Shown here in pieces: positions 28,702 through 38,175 of a stretch of DNA of 64,000 nucleotides. Source of the DNA: Marivivens aquimaris (GTDB lineage Bacteria > Pseudomonadota > Alphaproteobacteria > Rhodobacterales > Rhodobacteraceae); contig NZ_JADBGB010000001.1 in assembly GCF_015220045.1 (NCBI RefSeq), positions 2,845,001 to 2,909,000 of the forward strand. Direction: 5' to 3'. Position 1 is the first letter of the stretch; each line of letters starts with the position of its first letter. The position numbers and the translations under genes were made by a program. Under the pieces are notes generated by a model that searched no databases, was not told the origin of the DNA, and saw only the letters and a program-made list of their open reading frames with translations.

Positions 28702-29571
28702 ATGGATATCCGCTCTATTTTCATGGGCTTGGCGTTCGCGCTGATGTGGTCTTCGGCGTTCACATCGGCACGGGTAATCGTGCAGTACGCGCCGCCTATG
28801 ACGTCGCTCGCACTGCGGTTCCTCGTGTCCGGTATCCTCGGCATCGCGATTGCCTACGCGATGGGCCAGCGCATCAAACTCAGCCGCGCCCAATGGAAAG
28901 CGACGTTCATCTTTGGTGTCTGCCAGAACGCGCTGTATCTGGGTTTGTTCTTTGTTGCGATGCAGACGATCGAAGCTTCGCTGGCCGCTATCCTCGCTGC
29001 CACCATGCCGCTGATCGTTGCGTTGTTCGGCTGGGTGCTTGGCGACCGCCCACGCCCGCTCGGAGTGCTGGGGCTGCTGCTCGGCTTTGGCGGGGTCGCG
29101 ATTATCATGGGGGGGCGTATCGGCGGCGAGGTCGATGTGAACGGCCTGATCCTCTGCGCCATCGGTGTGACCGCGCTGGCTATTGCCACCCTGTCGGTGC
29201 GAAATGCGTCCTCGGGCGGCAACGTGCTGATGATCGTGGGGCTTCAGATGCTCGTTGGCGCCACTGTGCTGGCCGTACCTGCCGCGCTGCTTGAAACGGG
29301 TCCGATCATCATGAGCTGGCAACTCATCGTCGCGTTCTTCTACACGACGCTCGTGCCGGGCCTTCTGGCGACGCTGGTGTGGTTCCTGCTGGTGCAGCGG
29401 GTCGGTGCCGTCAAAGCGGCGACCTTTCACTTCCTGAACCCGTTTTTCGGGGTCGTGATCGCTGCGGTCCTGCTGGGCGAGGCGCTAGGCATTGCCGACG
29501 TCATTGGCGTCGCCATTATTGCCGCAGGCATCCTCGCCGTGCAGCTCTCCAAACAGAAGAAGCTGGCTTAA
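28702..29571 (+). CDS. DMT-superfamily (EamA) transporter
   Basis: A 289-residue inner-membrane protein with ten hydrophobic segments in two EamA repeats. [19 protein letters not shown] and ALRFLVSG at the start, and [22 protein letters not shown] near the end, are hallmark stretches. The substrate is unknown. ATG at 28702 is chosen because GAGGACATT precedes it and longer frames would run into the terminator. It ends in a 4-base overlap (TTAA) with the converging aroC. Not closely similar to the other DMT gene at 17.8 kb. Confidence 0.88.
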   Translation: MDIRSIFMGLAFALMWSSAFTSARVIVQYAPPMTSLALRFLVSGILGIAIAYAMGQRIKLSRAQWKATFIFGVCQNALYLGLFFVAMQTIEASLAAILAATMPLIVALFGWVLGDRPRPLGVLGLLLGFGGVAIIMGGRIGGEVDVNGLILCAIGVTALAIATLSVRNASSGGNVLMIVGLQMLVGATVLAVPAALLETGPIIMSWQLIVAFFYTTLVPGLLATLVWFLLVQRVGAVKAATFHFLNPFFGVVIAAVLLGEALGIADVIGVAIIAAGILAVQLSKQKKLA

Positions 29572-30671
29572 CCGATCTGGCCGCGAACGCCGCCGGTCTG
29601 TGCGCGGTCCAGTAGGATGTGATCGAGGATCACACACGCTGCCATCGCTTCACCGACCGGAACGGCACGGATACCGACGCAGGGATCGTGACGGCCTTTG
29701 GTGACGACCTCGGTCGGCGAGCCGTCCATCAGGATCGAGCGGCGCGGGCTGAGGATCGACGAGGTCGGCTTGACCGCGAAACGCACCACGATGTCCTGAC
29801 CGGTGGAGATACCGCCAAGGATGCCGCCTGCGTGGTTCGAGCCGTAACGGATTTCGCCGTTCTCGTAGAAGATCTCGTCCGCATTATCGCGACCAGTCAG
29901 CGCGGCAGCGTTCATGCCCTCGCCAATCTCGACGCCCTTAACGGCGTTAATTGACATCATCGCAGCAGCCAGATCAGTGTCTAACTTGGCATAAACAGGT
30001 GCGCCAATGCCTGCGGGAACGTTGCGGGCGACGACTTCGATGATCGCGCCCACGCTGTTGTGGTCGTCCTTCCGCAGCCAACCGAGGTAGTCTTCCCACT
30101 CGTGCGCAGCCGTCGCGTCAGGGCACCAGAAATCGTTCTGGTCGATGGTCGCCCAGTCAAAACGGTCACGGTCGATGGTCTTTTCGCCCATCTGGACCAT
30201 GTAGCCTTTGATCTCGATACCCGGAGCGAGCTGCTTCAGCACCTCGCGCGCCACACCGCCCGAAGCCACACGGGCCGCGGTTTCACGCGCCGACGAACGG
30301 CCACCACCGCGGTAATCGCGCAGGCCGTATTTCTGGTGGTAAGCCAGATCGGCGTGACCGGGGCGGAAGGACTGGGCGATATTGCCGTAGTCCTTGGACC
30401 GCTGGTCGGTGTTTTCGATCATCAGCTGGATCGAGGTGCCCGTGGTCGTGTCTTCGAACACACCCGACAGGATCTTCACCGCGTCGGGTTCGTTGCGCTG
30501 GGTCGTATTCTTGTTCTGACCTGGTTTGCGCTTATCCAGCCACACCTGGATCATCTCAGGAGTCAGCGGGACGCCCGGCGGAACACCGTCGACAGTGGCA
30601 CCCAGAGCGGGTCCGTGGCTTTCGCCCCAAGTGGTGGTGCGGAAGATATGGCCGAAGGTGTTGTATGACAT
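29568..30671 (-). CDS. aroC: Chorismate synthase
   Basis: A 367-residue FMN-dependent enzyme forming chorismate from 5-enolpyruvylshikimate 3-phosphate, the last common step of aromatic synthesis. The signatures [32 protein letters not shown] and the basic [14 protein letters not shown] are present, as is [17 protein letters not shown] lies 7 bases before the ATG at 30671; an upstream in-frame start to 30719 lacks support. Length matches the family. Confidence 0.97.
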   Translation of the reverse strand: MSYNTFGHIFRTTTWGESHGPALGATVDGVPPGVPLTPEMIQVWLDKRKPGQNKNTTQRNEPDAVKILSGVFEDTTTGTSIQLMIENTDQRSKDYGNIAQSFRPGHADLAYHQKYGLRDYRGGGRSSARETAARVASGGVAREVLKQLAPGIEIKGYMVQMGEKTIDRDRFDWATIDQNDFWCPDATAAHEWEDYLGWLRKDDHNSVGAIIEVVARNVPAGIGAPVYAKLDTDLAAAMMSINAVKGVEIGEGMNAAALTGRDNADEIFYENGEIRYGSNHAGGILGGISTGQDIVVRFAVKPTSSILSPRRSILMDGSPTEVVTKGRHDPCVGIRAVPVGEAMAACVILDHILLDRAQTGGVRGQIG

Positions 30672-30768
30672 GGGCGCCTCCTTTGCCCTGCGTTTACCGC
30701 GCGTTGGCTGCTTGTCCAAGCTGTTTCATCATTTTGCTTGCGCCCGAATAGAAGCTGGATATGTTTCG

Positions 30769-30857
30769 TCTCACCTCGGGGTGCTGGCGATGCTGGCTGA
30801 GATGCGAAAGCGAACCCGTTGAACCTGAACCGGTTAAAACCGGCGGAGGGAAGGTCA
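30769..30857 (+). ncRNA. TPP (THI-element) riboswitch
   Basis: The leader of thiB contains the conserved TPP-riboswitch strings in order: TCACCTCGGGGTGC, GGCTGAGATG, ACCCGTTGAACCTGA, then CCGGTTAAAACCGG and CGGAGGGAAGGT. These match the helices and the pyrimidine and pyrophosphate sensing loops of the Thi box. It lies about 50 bases upstream of the thiB start codon. It should repress thiBPQ when thiamine diphosphate is plentiful, probably at translation since no clear terminator stem with T-run follows. Confidence 0.95.
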
Positions 30858-30904
30858 TTAGATACGCTCTAGGCCCCCATCCGTTCGGCGCATGGAGCAA
30901 GACT

Positions 30905-31888
30905 ATGAAGAACTACCTCTACCATGTTGCAGGACTTTGCCTCGTCGCTACTGGCGCAATGGCGGATACCCCTGTCCTGAACGTTTACACCTACGATGGC
31001 TTTGACAGCGACTGGGGCCCCGGCCCGCAGATCGAAGCGGCGTTCGAGGAAACCTGCGCTTGTGATCTGCAATGGGTTGCAGCTGGCGATGGCGCTGCCG
31101 TCCTGTCACGCCTGCGTCTCGAAGGTGACAACACCGACGCTGACGTCGTGCTCGGCCTCGACACGAACCTCGTCGCGGCTGCCCGTGAAACCGGCTTGTT
31201 TGCTGCGACCAACGTATCAGCTGAATACGATCTGCCGGTCGCTTGGGAGGACGACACCTTTGTGCCGTTCGACTGGGGCTACTTTGCCTTCGTCGCGAAC
31301 AAGGACGTCGAGGCGCCCGCCGATTTCAAAGCGCTGGCTGACAGCGATCTGAAGATCATCATCGAAGATCCGCGCTCGTCCACGCCGGGCCTTGGCCTGC
31401 TGATGTGGGTGAAAGCCGCCTATGGCGACGAAGCTGCCGATGTCTGGGCTGATCTGGCCGACAACATCGTTACCGTCACGCCGGGTTGGTCGGAGGCGTA
31501 TGGCCTGTTCCTCGACGGCGAGTCGGACGCTGTGCTCTCCTACACCACCTCGCCCGCGTACCACGTCATCGCCGAAGAGGACGACAGCAAGACCTCGTGG
31601 AGCTTTGCCGAGGGCAACTACATGCAGGTCGAAGTCGCGGCCAAGCTTGCATCGACCGACACGCCCGAGCTGGCTGACCAGTTCCTCGCGTTTCTCGTGA
31701 CGGACGCGGCCCAGTCGATCATCCCGACCACCAACTGGATGTTCCCTGCGGTCACTCCCGAAGCCGGCCTTCCCGAAGGTTTTGGTGATCTGACCCAGCC
31801 CGCTGACGCTCTGCTTCTGTCGCCGGAGGATGCCGCTGCCGCTGCTGCGCCGGGGATCGAAGAATGGCGCGACGCACTCGCTCAGTAA
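30905..31888 (+). CDS. thiB: Thiamine ABC transporter, substrate-binding protein
   Basis: A 327-residue periplasmic protein that binds thiamine or its phosphates. A short signal peptide ends in GAMADTP. NVYTYDGFDSDWGPGPQIE opens the mature protein in the manner of ThiB. Conserved pieces include LDTNLVAAA, PFDWGYFAFV, DPRSSTPGLGLLMWV and PTTNWMFPAV. It is controlled by the TPP riboswitch in its leader and overlaps thiP by 25 bases. A longer reading frame starts inside the riboswitch and is rejected. Confidence 0.96.
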   Translation: MKNYLYHVAGLCLVATGAMADTPVLNVYTYDGFDSDWGPGPQIEAAFEETCACDLQWVAAGDGAAVLSRLRLEGDNTDADVVLGLDTNLVAAARETGLFAATNVSAEYDLPVAWEDDTFVPFDWGYFAFVANKDVEAPADFKALADSDLKIIIEDPRSSTPGLGLLMWVKAAYGDEAADVWADLADNIVTVTPGWSEAYGLFLDGESDAVLSYTTSPAYHVIAEEDDSKTSWSFAEGNYMQVEVAAKLASTDTPELADQFLAFLVTDAAQSIIPTTNWMFPAVTPEAGLPEGFGDLTQPADALLLSPEDAAAAAAPGIEEWRDALAQ

Positions 31889-33405
31889 ATTTACCGCGCT
31901 GGCCAGGGGCGGCGGTTGTCGCCGTCCTCTTGTTGCTGACGCTGGGAACGCTCGCCGCAGTCCTGTGGCGGGCGGATTCCTTTAGTGGTCTTGGCCGCGC
32001 TGATTGGGCGGCGGTCAGGTTCACTGTTATCCAAGCCTTTGTATCTGCGCTGCTTTCCGTCGGTTTCGCGATCCCTGTCGCTCGGGCGCTGTCGCGTCGG
32101 CGATTCATCGGGCGCGGGCTTTTGATCACTCTACTTGGTGCGCCGTTTATCCTACCTGTGATCGTGGCGGTCTTCGGACTGCTGGCGGTTTTCGGTCGCA
32201 ACGGGCTGCTGAACGAGGCGCTGCAATGGCTCGGCGTATCCAAGGTTTCGATCTACGGGTTCAGCGGTGTCGTCCTCGCGCATGTGTTCTTCAACCTGCC
32301 TTTGGCGGTGCGGATGATCCTGCAAGGCTGGCTCGCCATTCCGGCGGAGCGGTTCCGTCTGGCAGCGTCGCTTGGCGCGCCTGTCGGCGTGCTGCTTGAA
32401 CGCCCCATGCTGCGCGCTGTACTGCCTGGAGCCTTCCTGTCCATCTTCCTCATTTGCCTGACCAGCTTTGCCGTGGCCCTGACGCTCGGCGGCGGGCCTA
32501 AAGCGACAACGGTCGAGCTGGCGATCTACCAAGCGGTGCGGCTCGATTTCGCGCTGGACCGCGCTGCGTTACTGGCGGCGGTGCAGTTCGGATTAACCAT
32601 CGTGGCGGCTACGGTGTCGCTTTGGATTGCGCTGCCCGAAGGGTTCGGCTCCGGCCTTGACCGCGAGATCACGCGCTGGGACGGGCAGAAGACTTGGCAG
32701 AAGGTCGTGGACTTCGGGTTCATTACCCTTGCGGCGCTGTTCCTGATTTTGCCGCTGATGATGGTGATCCTGCGGGGTGTCGCTGGCCTTTCCGACCCGC
32801 CGTCATCCATCTGGCCCGCAATCGGGCGATCGCTAGCGGTGGCGCTGACGTCAACGGCGCTATGCTTGTTTGCTTCGCTCGTGCTGGCCCTCCGCGGCGG
32901 GCGGGCGATCAATGTCGCCTCGGCTCTGCCGCTTGCTGCCTCGTCGCTCGTCGTCGGCACGGGGCTATTCGTGCTGGTGCAGCCGTGGATGAACCCCGCC
33001 AAGGCGGCACTGCCCGTCACGGTCGTCATGAACGCGCTGATGGCGCTGCCATTCGCACTGCGGGTCATCGAACCTGCCGTGAACAAGGCCGAGGCAGACT
33101 ACGCCCGCCTTTCCGACATGCTGGGCCTTAAAGGCTGGGCGCGGGTCCGGATCGTGATCCTGCCGCGCATCCGCCGCCCACTCGGGTTTGGCGCTGGCCT
33201 TGCGGCTGCGCTGTCGATGGGTGACCTCGGCGTGATTGCGCTCTTCGCGACTGAAAAGCAGCAGACTCTGCCGCTGCTGATGTACCAATTGCTCGGAAGT
33301 TACCGGAATGACGCGGCGGCGGGTGCGGCGCTCGTGTTGCTTGGCCTGAGCCTTGCGCTGTTCTGGCTGTTCGATAGAGGAGGGCGCGTCGATGTTGACG
33401 CTTGA
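31864..33405 (+). CDS. thiP: Thiamine ABC transporter, permease
   Basis: A 513-residue inner-membrane permease with two fused BPD_transp_1 domains (about 45-250 and 300-500) and about twelve membrane segments. Each half carries an EAA-like loop: RFRLAASLGAPVG in the first and YARLSDMLGLKGWARVRIVI in the second. This duplicated form is that of ThiP. It starts inside the 3' end of thiB and its own end overlaps thiQ by 14 bases. Confidence 0.94.
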   Translation: MARRTRSVNLPRWPGAAVVAVLLLLTLGTLAAVLWRADSFSGLGRADWAAVRFTVIQAFVSALLSVGFAIPVARALSRRRFIGRGLLITLLGAPFILPVIVAVFGLLAVFGRNGLLNEALQWLGVSKVSIYGFSGVVLAHVFFNLPLAVRMILQGWLAIPAERFRLAASLGAPVGVLLERPMLRAVLPGAFLSIFLICLTSFAVALTLGGGPKATTVELAIYQAVRLDFALDRAALLAAVQFGLTIVAATVSLWIALPEGFGSGLDREITRWDGQKTWQKVVDFGFITLAALFLILPLMMVILRGVAGLSDPPSSIWPAIGRSLAVALTSTALCLFASLVLALRGGRAINVASALPLAASSLVVGTGLFVLVQPWMNPAKAALPVTVVMNALMALPFALRVIEPAVNKAEADYARLSDMLGLKGWARVRIVILPRIRRPLGFGAGLAAALSMGDLGVIALFATEKQQTLPLLMYQLLGSYRNDAAAGAALVLLGLSLALFWLFDRGGRVDVDA

Positions 33406-34081
33406 TGCACTGGAGATCACGCAGGGCGACTTTCGCCTCTCCGCCGAAATGTCATTCAAATCAGGGCAAGTCACCGCGCTGATCGGCCCGTCGGGTGCAG
33501 GCAAGTCTACTTTGCTGTCCATCGTGAACGGTTTTTTCGCGCAGGCCTCCGGACGTGTTCTGTGGAACGGGCAAGCCATTGACGACCTGCAACCTGACGA
33601 GCGTCCCGTCGCGACACTGTTTCAGGACAACAACCTGTTTCCGCATCTGACCATCGCACAGAACGTCGGGCTGGCGCTGGGGCCGAAACTGTCGTTCGGG
33701 AGCGATCCACGCGTGGCAGAGATGCTGGCTGCGGTCGGTCTGACAGGGATGGAAGACCGCAAGCCTGCACGCCTCTCGGGCGGACAGCAAAGCCGTGCCG
33801 CGCTAGCGCGTGTGCTGTTGATGGACCGCCCAATTGTGCTGCTTGATGAGCCGTTTTCAGCGCTTGGTCCGGGCCTTCGGACCGAGATGCTCGACCTTGT
33901 CCGTAGCAAGCTCCTGACGCCGGACCGGTGCATTCTACTCGTGACCCACGATCCCGACGATGCGCGGCGCAGTAGTGATACGGTGGCGCTGATTGACGAC
34001 GGTGAGGTTGCGCCGCCTGTGCCGACCGAGGAGCTTTTCGCAAACCCGCCGGAGCGGCTCAAAACATACCTCGGAATATAA
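33392..34081 (+). CDS. thiQ: Thiamine ABC transporter, ATP-binding protein
   Basis: A 229-residue ATPase. Walker A is GPSGAGKSTL, the Q-loop lies in TLFQDNNLFPHLT, the signature is LSGGQQSRAALARVL, Walker B is IVLLDEPFSAL and the switch His is in VTHDPDDA. It powers thiamine uptake with ThiB and ThiP. The ATG at 33392 is preferred because AGAGGAGGGCG precedes it. A bidirectional terminator follows. Confidence 0.95.
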   Translation: MLTLDALEITQGDFRLSAEMSFKSGQVTALIGPSGAGKSTLLSIVNGFFAQASGRVLWNGQAIDDLQPDERPVATLFQDNNLFPHLTIAQNVGLALGPKLSFGSDPRVAEMLAAVGLTGMEDRKPARLSGGQQSRAALARVLLMDRPIVLLDEPFSALGPGLRTEMLDLVRSKLLTPDRCILLVTHDPDDARRSSDTVALIDDGEVAPPVPTEELFANPPERLKTYLGI

Positions 34082-34083
34082 AA

Positions 34084-34108
34084 AAGGCCCGCCAGATTGG
34101 CGGGCCTT
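34084..34108. terminator. Bidirectional terminator between thiQ and petC
   Basis: A perfect 11-bp stem (AAGGCCCGCCA and TGGCGGGCCTT) with a 3-base loop. TTCTTC follows on the plus strand and an A-run precedes it, which gives a T-run for the minus-strand pet operon. It serves both converging operons. Confidence 0.88.
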
Positions 34109-34129
34109 CTTCATTCGGTCGAAGCAGGA

Positions 34130-34990
34130 TTAGTGCTTCTTGTCTTTGTTTTTGTGCGGCGCCCAGATGCGCTTGTTGGTCGCGTAGAGCAGAACCGACA
34201 GGACGATCAGGAAGATCACGCCGGTCAGACCAGCGGTCTTACGTGCGTTGAGCTTCGGTTCGGCTGCCCACATCAGGAATGCCGAGACGTCTTCGATCTC
34301 GTGCTCCAGCTCGTTCGAGTGCTCGTCGTCGAAATCGACGTCTTCACCCATGAGCGGCTGCGGCATTGCGATCCAAGAACCCGGATACAGGTGGTTGCCG
34401 TGCTCGTCCTTACACTCGTTCGGGAAACCGCCGGTTTCGAAAACGGTGTTGTAGTAGCCCGGGAAGTCTTCCGGAGCACACTCGGGTGCTTCGTGATAGC
34501 CGTGCAGCAGCGACGCGATGTACTCGGGGCCGCCCATGCCTTTGACGATCTGGTTGATGCCCAGACCGTAGGGGCCGTGGAAGCCAGCGCGAGCCTTGGC
34601 CATCAGCGACAGGTCAGGTGCGTTCGACATCGAAGAACCCGGGAACTTGTCTGCCGGAGTAGCGGGGCGGTAGTCGCCGTCGCCGCCAGCAAGGGTCGGA
34701 TCCCAAACTTCGAAGTTACCGGCGTAGGCGTAGACCTGATCTTCCGGCAGGTGCGGTCCGCCCTCGTCGGCAAGGGTGCCGAAGCGGACGAATTCCATGC
34801 CGTGACAAGCTGAGCAGACTTCGGTGTAGATCTTCAGACCACGCTGAAGCTGCATCTGGTCGTACGAGCCGAACGGGCCTTCGAACGAGAAGGCAAAGTC
34901 TTCGACGTGGCTCTCGCCACCGCCCGCTGCCTGAGCACCGGACGCGAGGCCAAGAACGATGGCAGCGGAAAGGGTTAGTTTACGAAACAT
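34130..34990 (-). CDS. petC: Cytochrome c1 of the bc1 complex
   Basis: A 286-residue haem subunit that takes electrons from the Rieske protein and passes them to cytochrome c. A signal peptide ends at QAAGGG. The haem site CSACHGM and the preceding YTEVC are clear, with a candidate axial Met in MPQPLMGEDVD. A C-terminal anchor helix (GVIFLIVLSVLLYA) ends in a basic tail. The acidic insert EDVDFDDEHSNELEHEIEDV is typical of alphaproteobacterial c1. Last gene of petABC. Confidence 0.96.
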   Translation of the reverse strand: MFRKLTLSAAIVLGLASGAQAAGGGESHVEDFAFSFEGPFGSYDQMQLQRGLKIYTEVCSACHGMEFVRFGTLADEGGPHLPEDQVYAYAGNFEVWDPTLAGGDGDYRPATPADKFPGSSMSNAPDLSLMAKARAGFHGPYGLGINQIVKGMGGPEYIASLLHGYHEAPECAPEDFPGYYNTVFETGGFPNECKDEHGNHLYPGSWIAMPQPLMGEDVDFDDEHSNELEHEIEDVSAFLMWAAEPKLNARKTAGLTGVIFLIVLSVLLYATNKRIWAPHKNKDKKH

Positions 34991-35004
34991 CTTTCGGTCC
35001 TTTC

Positions 35005-36318
35005 TCACTCGGCCGGGGTGCCGTAGTGGGCGTTGAAGTCTTCCTCGATGGTCGCCGGCTGTGCCAGCGGCTTTTCGATCACGCCGAGCAGCGGCAGGAT
35101 GATGAGGAAGTATGCGAACCAGTAGGTCGCAGCGATGAGCGAAATCCAGTCGTACGGGAAGACGGTCGACTGGGCACCGACCCACATCAGGACGAAGAAG
35201 TCGACGACCAGCAGGGCGAACCACCACTTGAACATCGGACGGTAACGACCCGAACGGACCGACGAGGTGTCGAGCCACGGAGCCAGCGCCATGACAGCGA
35301 TCGCGCCGAACATCGCCAGAACACCGAAGAACTTGGCGTCGACGATGCCGAAGGTGATGAAGCTTACGAACTGAACAGCCCAAACGTCGGCGGTGAAGGC
35401 ACGCAGGATCGCGTAGAACGGCAGGAAGTACCATTCCGGAACGATGTGCGCCGGAGTCGCCAGCGGGTTCGCCTGGATGTAGTTATCGGGGTGGCCGAGG
35501 TAGTTCGGCATGAAGCCGACGATGGCAACAAAGACAACGAGGATCACGGCCAGTGCGAACAGGTCCTTGATCACGAAGTACGGCCAGAACGGCAGGGTAT
35601 CGCGCTCGGCTTCTTCTTTCGAAGTGCGGCGGACTTCCACACCGGTCGGGTTGTTGTTGCCGGTCGAGTGGAAAGCCCAGATGTGCACGATGGTCAGGCC
35701 GGCCAGAATGAACGGCAGGAGGTAGTGCAGCGAGAAGAAGCGGTTGAGAGCGGGCTGGCCAACAGCGGTCGCACCAAGCAGCCAGGTCTGGATGGCTTCA
35801 CCGATGAACGGGATAGCGCCGAAGAGACCTGTGATAACTGCGGTACCGTGGAAGGACATCTGGCCCCAGGGCAGAACGTAGCCCATGAACGCGGTGCCCA
35901 TCATCACGAGATACATCAGCATACCGATGATCCAGGTGACTTCGCGGGGCGCCTTGTAGGAACCGTAGTACAGGCCGCGGAAGATGTGGGCGTACACAGC
36001 GATGAAGAACAGCGAAGCGCCGTTCATGTGGAAATAGCGGATCATATGACCGCCGTTCACGTCACGCATGATGTGTTCGATCGAAGCGAACGCCATGTCT
36101 ACGTGTGGGGTGTAGTGCATGACCAGCACAACGCCGGTGATGATCTGAAGACCAAGGGTGAACGCAAGGACAATGCCCCAGATCCACATCCAGTTCAGGT
36201 TCTTCGGGGTCGGGATCATCAGGGTGTCATAGAGCAGGCCGATGATGCCAATGCGGTTGTGAAGCCACTTTTCGCCGCGTGTCTTCGGCTCGTAGTGATC
36301 GTGCGGGATACCGGACAT
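35005..36318 (-). CDS. petB: Cytochrome b of the bc1 complex
   Basis: A 437-residue membrane protein with eight helices that oxidises and reduces quinone. Numbering matches Rhodobacter capsulatus, with haem ligands His97, His111, His198 and His212. The Qo-site PEWY lies in [18 protein letters not shown]. The cd1 helix reads [18 protein letters not shown], so His157 replaces the usual Trp next to Gly158, with Thr159 and Ala160 in place of Ala-Thr. It lies 12 bases from petA and 14 from petC in one operon. Confidence 0.97.
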   Translation of the reverse strand: MSGIPHDHYEPKTRGEKWLHNRIGIIGLLYDTLMIPTPKNLNWMWIWGIVLAFTLGLQIITGVVLVMHYTPHVDMAFASIEHIMRDVNGGHMIRYFHMNGASLFFIAVYAHIFRGLYYGSYKAPREVTWIIGMLMYLVMMGTAFMGYVLPWGQMSFHGTAVITGLFGAIPFIGEAIQTWLLGATAVGQPALNRFFSLHYLLPFILAGLTIVHIWAFHSTGNNNPTGVEVRRTSKEEAERDTLPFWPYFVIKDLFALAVILVVFVAIVGFMPNYLGHPDNYIQANPLATPAHIVPEWYFLPFYAILRAFTADVWAVQFVSFITFGIVDAKFFGVLAMFGAIAVMALAPWLDTSSVRSGRYRPMFKWWFALLVVDFFVLMWVGAQSTVFPYDWISLIAATYWFAYFLIILPLLGVIEKPLAQPATIEEDFNAHYGTPAE

Positions 36319-36330
36319 TCGTGCCTCTCC

Positions 36331-36891
36331 TTAGCCGAGCTGGATGGTCGTGTCGTCGATAAACGCGGCGACGGGGACATCGAGGTTGCGCGGAGCCGGT
36401 CCTTTGCGGATACGGCCTGCGGTGTCGTAGTGCGAACCGTGGCACGGGCAGTACCAGCCGCCGAAATCGCCGGCTTCGCCGAGCGGAACGCAACCGAGGT
36501 GGGTACAGATACCCATCTGGACGAGCCATACGCCGTCTTCCGACAGGGCGCGGTTTTCGTCGGTTGCCGGTGCGTCGCCAGCAATGTTCGAGTTCTCAGC
36601 GACCGGGTCAACGAGTTCGCTGACGTCAACCGCACGAGCCTGTGCGATTTCTTCTTCGGTACGCGCGCGGATGAACACCGGCTTGCCTTGCCACAAAACA
36701 GTAAGCTGGGTGCCGACTTCCACCGTCGACACATCGACACGGATCGAGGCCTGCGCCTGGACATCGGCGGAGGGGTTCATCTGGTTGACCAGCGGCCAGA
36801 CAGCGGCGCCGGCCACTACTGCACCGGCACCAGCCGTTGCATAGTAGATGAAGTCGCGGCGGGTGCCCTGGTGTTCTTCGTGGTTTGACAC
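36331..36891 (-). CDS. petA: Rieske iron-sulfur protein of the bc1 complex
   Basis: A 186-residue protein that moves electrons from ubiquinol to cytochrome c1. The N-terminus has a twin-arginine-type motif ([20 protein letters not shown]) acting as signal anchor. The 2Fe-2S ligands are in [10 protein letters not shown] and CPCHGSHYD. The GTG at 36891 is chosen over the ATG at 36900 because GGAG sits 9 bases before it and the resulting MSNHEEH start matches Rhodobacter PetA. First gene of petABC. Confidence 0.95.
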   Translation of the reverse strand: MSNHEEHQGTRRDFIYYATAGAGAVVAGAAVWPLVNQMNPSADVQAQASIRVDVSTVEVGTQLTVLWQGKPVFIRARTEEEIAQARAVDVSELVDPVAENSNIAGDAPATDENRALSEDGVWLVQMGICTHLGCVPLGEAGDFGGWYCPCHGSHYDTAGRIRKGPAPRNLDVPVAAFIDDTTIQLG

Positions 36892-37057
36892 GGGGTGCAT
36901 CTCCGATTGTTCCGGGCCTGAAGGCCCATACGAATGGGACAGAAGGCGGAATCCCGCCGTCCATTGGGGCGCTGTTTAGCCACGATTTGTCTTTACGTCT
37001 AGCGGACAATCGGGCGCAGGCGGCATAAAGCTCTTGAATAATCAAAAGGGGATACCA

Positions 37058-37411
37058 GTGATCGAGGGGCAGTGCCTTTGCGGAGAGGTCAAATTTCGCT
37101 TCCACGGAACACCCGAGTACCTCAACGAGTGTAATTGCGGCGCATGCCGTCGATATGCGACGCTTTGGGCCTACGGAGATCACGACACGATCGAGATCGA
37201 GCATGGCGAAATGGTAGTGTATTTTCGCAACGACAAGACGCTGGGTTTCTATAGCTGCGCGAAATGCGGATGCACGACTCACTGGGATGGCGCAGAGCCG
37301 GGATATCGCGGACGCCGCGCCGTCAACATGCGTCTGGCCGAGCCCGAAGACATCAAGGACATCCGGATCCGTCACTTCGACGGTCGCGACACTTGGACAT
37401 ACCTTGACTGA
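37058..37411 (+). CDS. GFA/CENP-V family zinc protein
   Basis: A 117-residue protein of the glutathione-dependent formaldehyde-activating (GFA) family. Zinc cysteines appear in GQCLCGEVKF, ECNCGACRRY and CAKCGCTTHW. Members are often called glutathione-dependent formaldehyde-activating enzymes but that activity is doubtful for most. The GTG at 37058 has AAAAGGGG upstream; a TTG at 37034 would add eight residues. It diverges from petA. Confidence 0.85.
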   Translation: MIEGQCLCGEVKFRFHGTPEYLNECNCGACRRYATLWAYGDHDTIEIEHGEMVVYFRNDKTLGFYSCAKCGCTTHWDGAEPGYRGRRAVNMRLAEPEDIKDIRIRHFDGRDTWTYLD

Positions 37412-37483
37412 TTCTACGGTGCCTCACTTGAGACTCTTCGGAGCGAGGCGTAGCATCACGCCGAAATTCATGGGATCTGACTG

Positions 37484-38149
37484 ATGAAAACCAAACTGTT
37501 TCTTACTGCCGCCGCTCTCGCGACGCTTCCGGTCGCTGCGATGGCCGAAGTCGAGCTCAGCTTCTATTCGGGCATTCAGGAATCGCCCCACGCCAAGGTC
37601 ACCGGCTACGATCCGGACAACCTCGTGTCGCAAGACCTGTCGTTCACAGCAGGTTGGGAAGGCAAGTCGTTCGAGATGCCGCCGTACTACGGTCTGCGCG
37701 CAACGTGGTGGCGTAGCGAAAACTGGGGCTGGGGCGTCGAGTATACCCACAGCAAAGTCTACGCGAATGCCGAGACCCTGAACGACAACGGTTATTCGCG
37801 CCTCGAGCTGACCGACGGCATGAACATCGCGACCCTGAACGCCACCTACCGTATGCCGAACCAGTGGGGTGCTGTGACGCCCTACGCCGGTGCGGGTGTC
37901 GGTTTTGCTGTGCCGCACGTCGACGTTCAGGCCACCGGCAGCGCGACCCATACATGGGAATACCAGCTCACCGGTCCGGCGATGCGCCTTTATGCCGGCG
38001 CAAAGTACGACCTGAATGCCGATTGGGCGCTGTTCGGCGAGTATCAGTTCTCGTACTCGCAGCACGAGATCGAACTGGATAACGGCGGCAACATGGCCAC
38101 CGACATTATCACGAACGCCATCAACATCGGCGTCAGCTACTCGTTCTGA
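37484..38149 (+). CDS. Outer-membrane beta-barrel protein (LpxQ-like)
   Basis: A 221-residue protein with a signal peptide ending in AMAEVEL and a terminal Phe (VSYSF), both typical of small outer-membrane barrels. Alternating aromatic strands (YGLRATWWRSENWGWGVEYT; PYAGAGVGFAVPHVD; FGEYQFSYSQHEI) fit an eight-stranded barrel. It resembles proteins annotated as lipid A oxidase in Roseobacter relatives; enzymatic activity is unproven. A strong terminator follows. Confidence 0.82.
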   Translation: MKTKLFLTAAALATLPVAAMAEVELSFYSGIQESPHAKVTGYDPDNLVSQDLSFTAGWEGKSFEMPPYYGLRATWWRSENWGWGVEYTHSKVYANAETLNDNGYSRLELTDGMNIATLNATYRMPNQWGAVTPYAGAGVGFAVPHVDVQATGSATHTWEYQLTGPAMRLYAGAKYDLNADWALFGEYQFSYSQHEIELDNGGNMATDIITNAINIGVSYSF

Positions 38150-38153
38150 GTTG

Positions 38154-38175
38154 AGGGGGCTTCGGCCCCCTTTTT
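38154..38175 (+). terminator. Rho-independent terminator after the barrel gene
   Basis: A GGGGGC/GCCCCC stem closed by a UUCG tetraloop is followed by five T. The T-run abuts the stop codon of the converging GST gene. Confidence 0.9.

Noticed and set aside
30761..30904. N-terminal extension of thiB
   Set aside because: The extension lies inside the TPP riboswitch and would remove the signal peptide from the N-terminus.
35026..36888. Long plus-strand open frame across petB and petA
   Set aside because: It opposes the clearly coding cytochrome b and Rieske genes and encodes no known fold.
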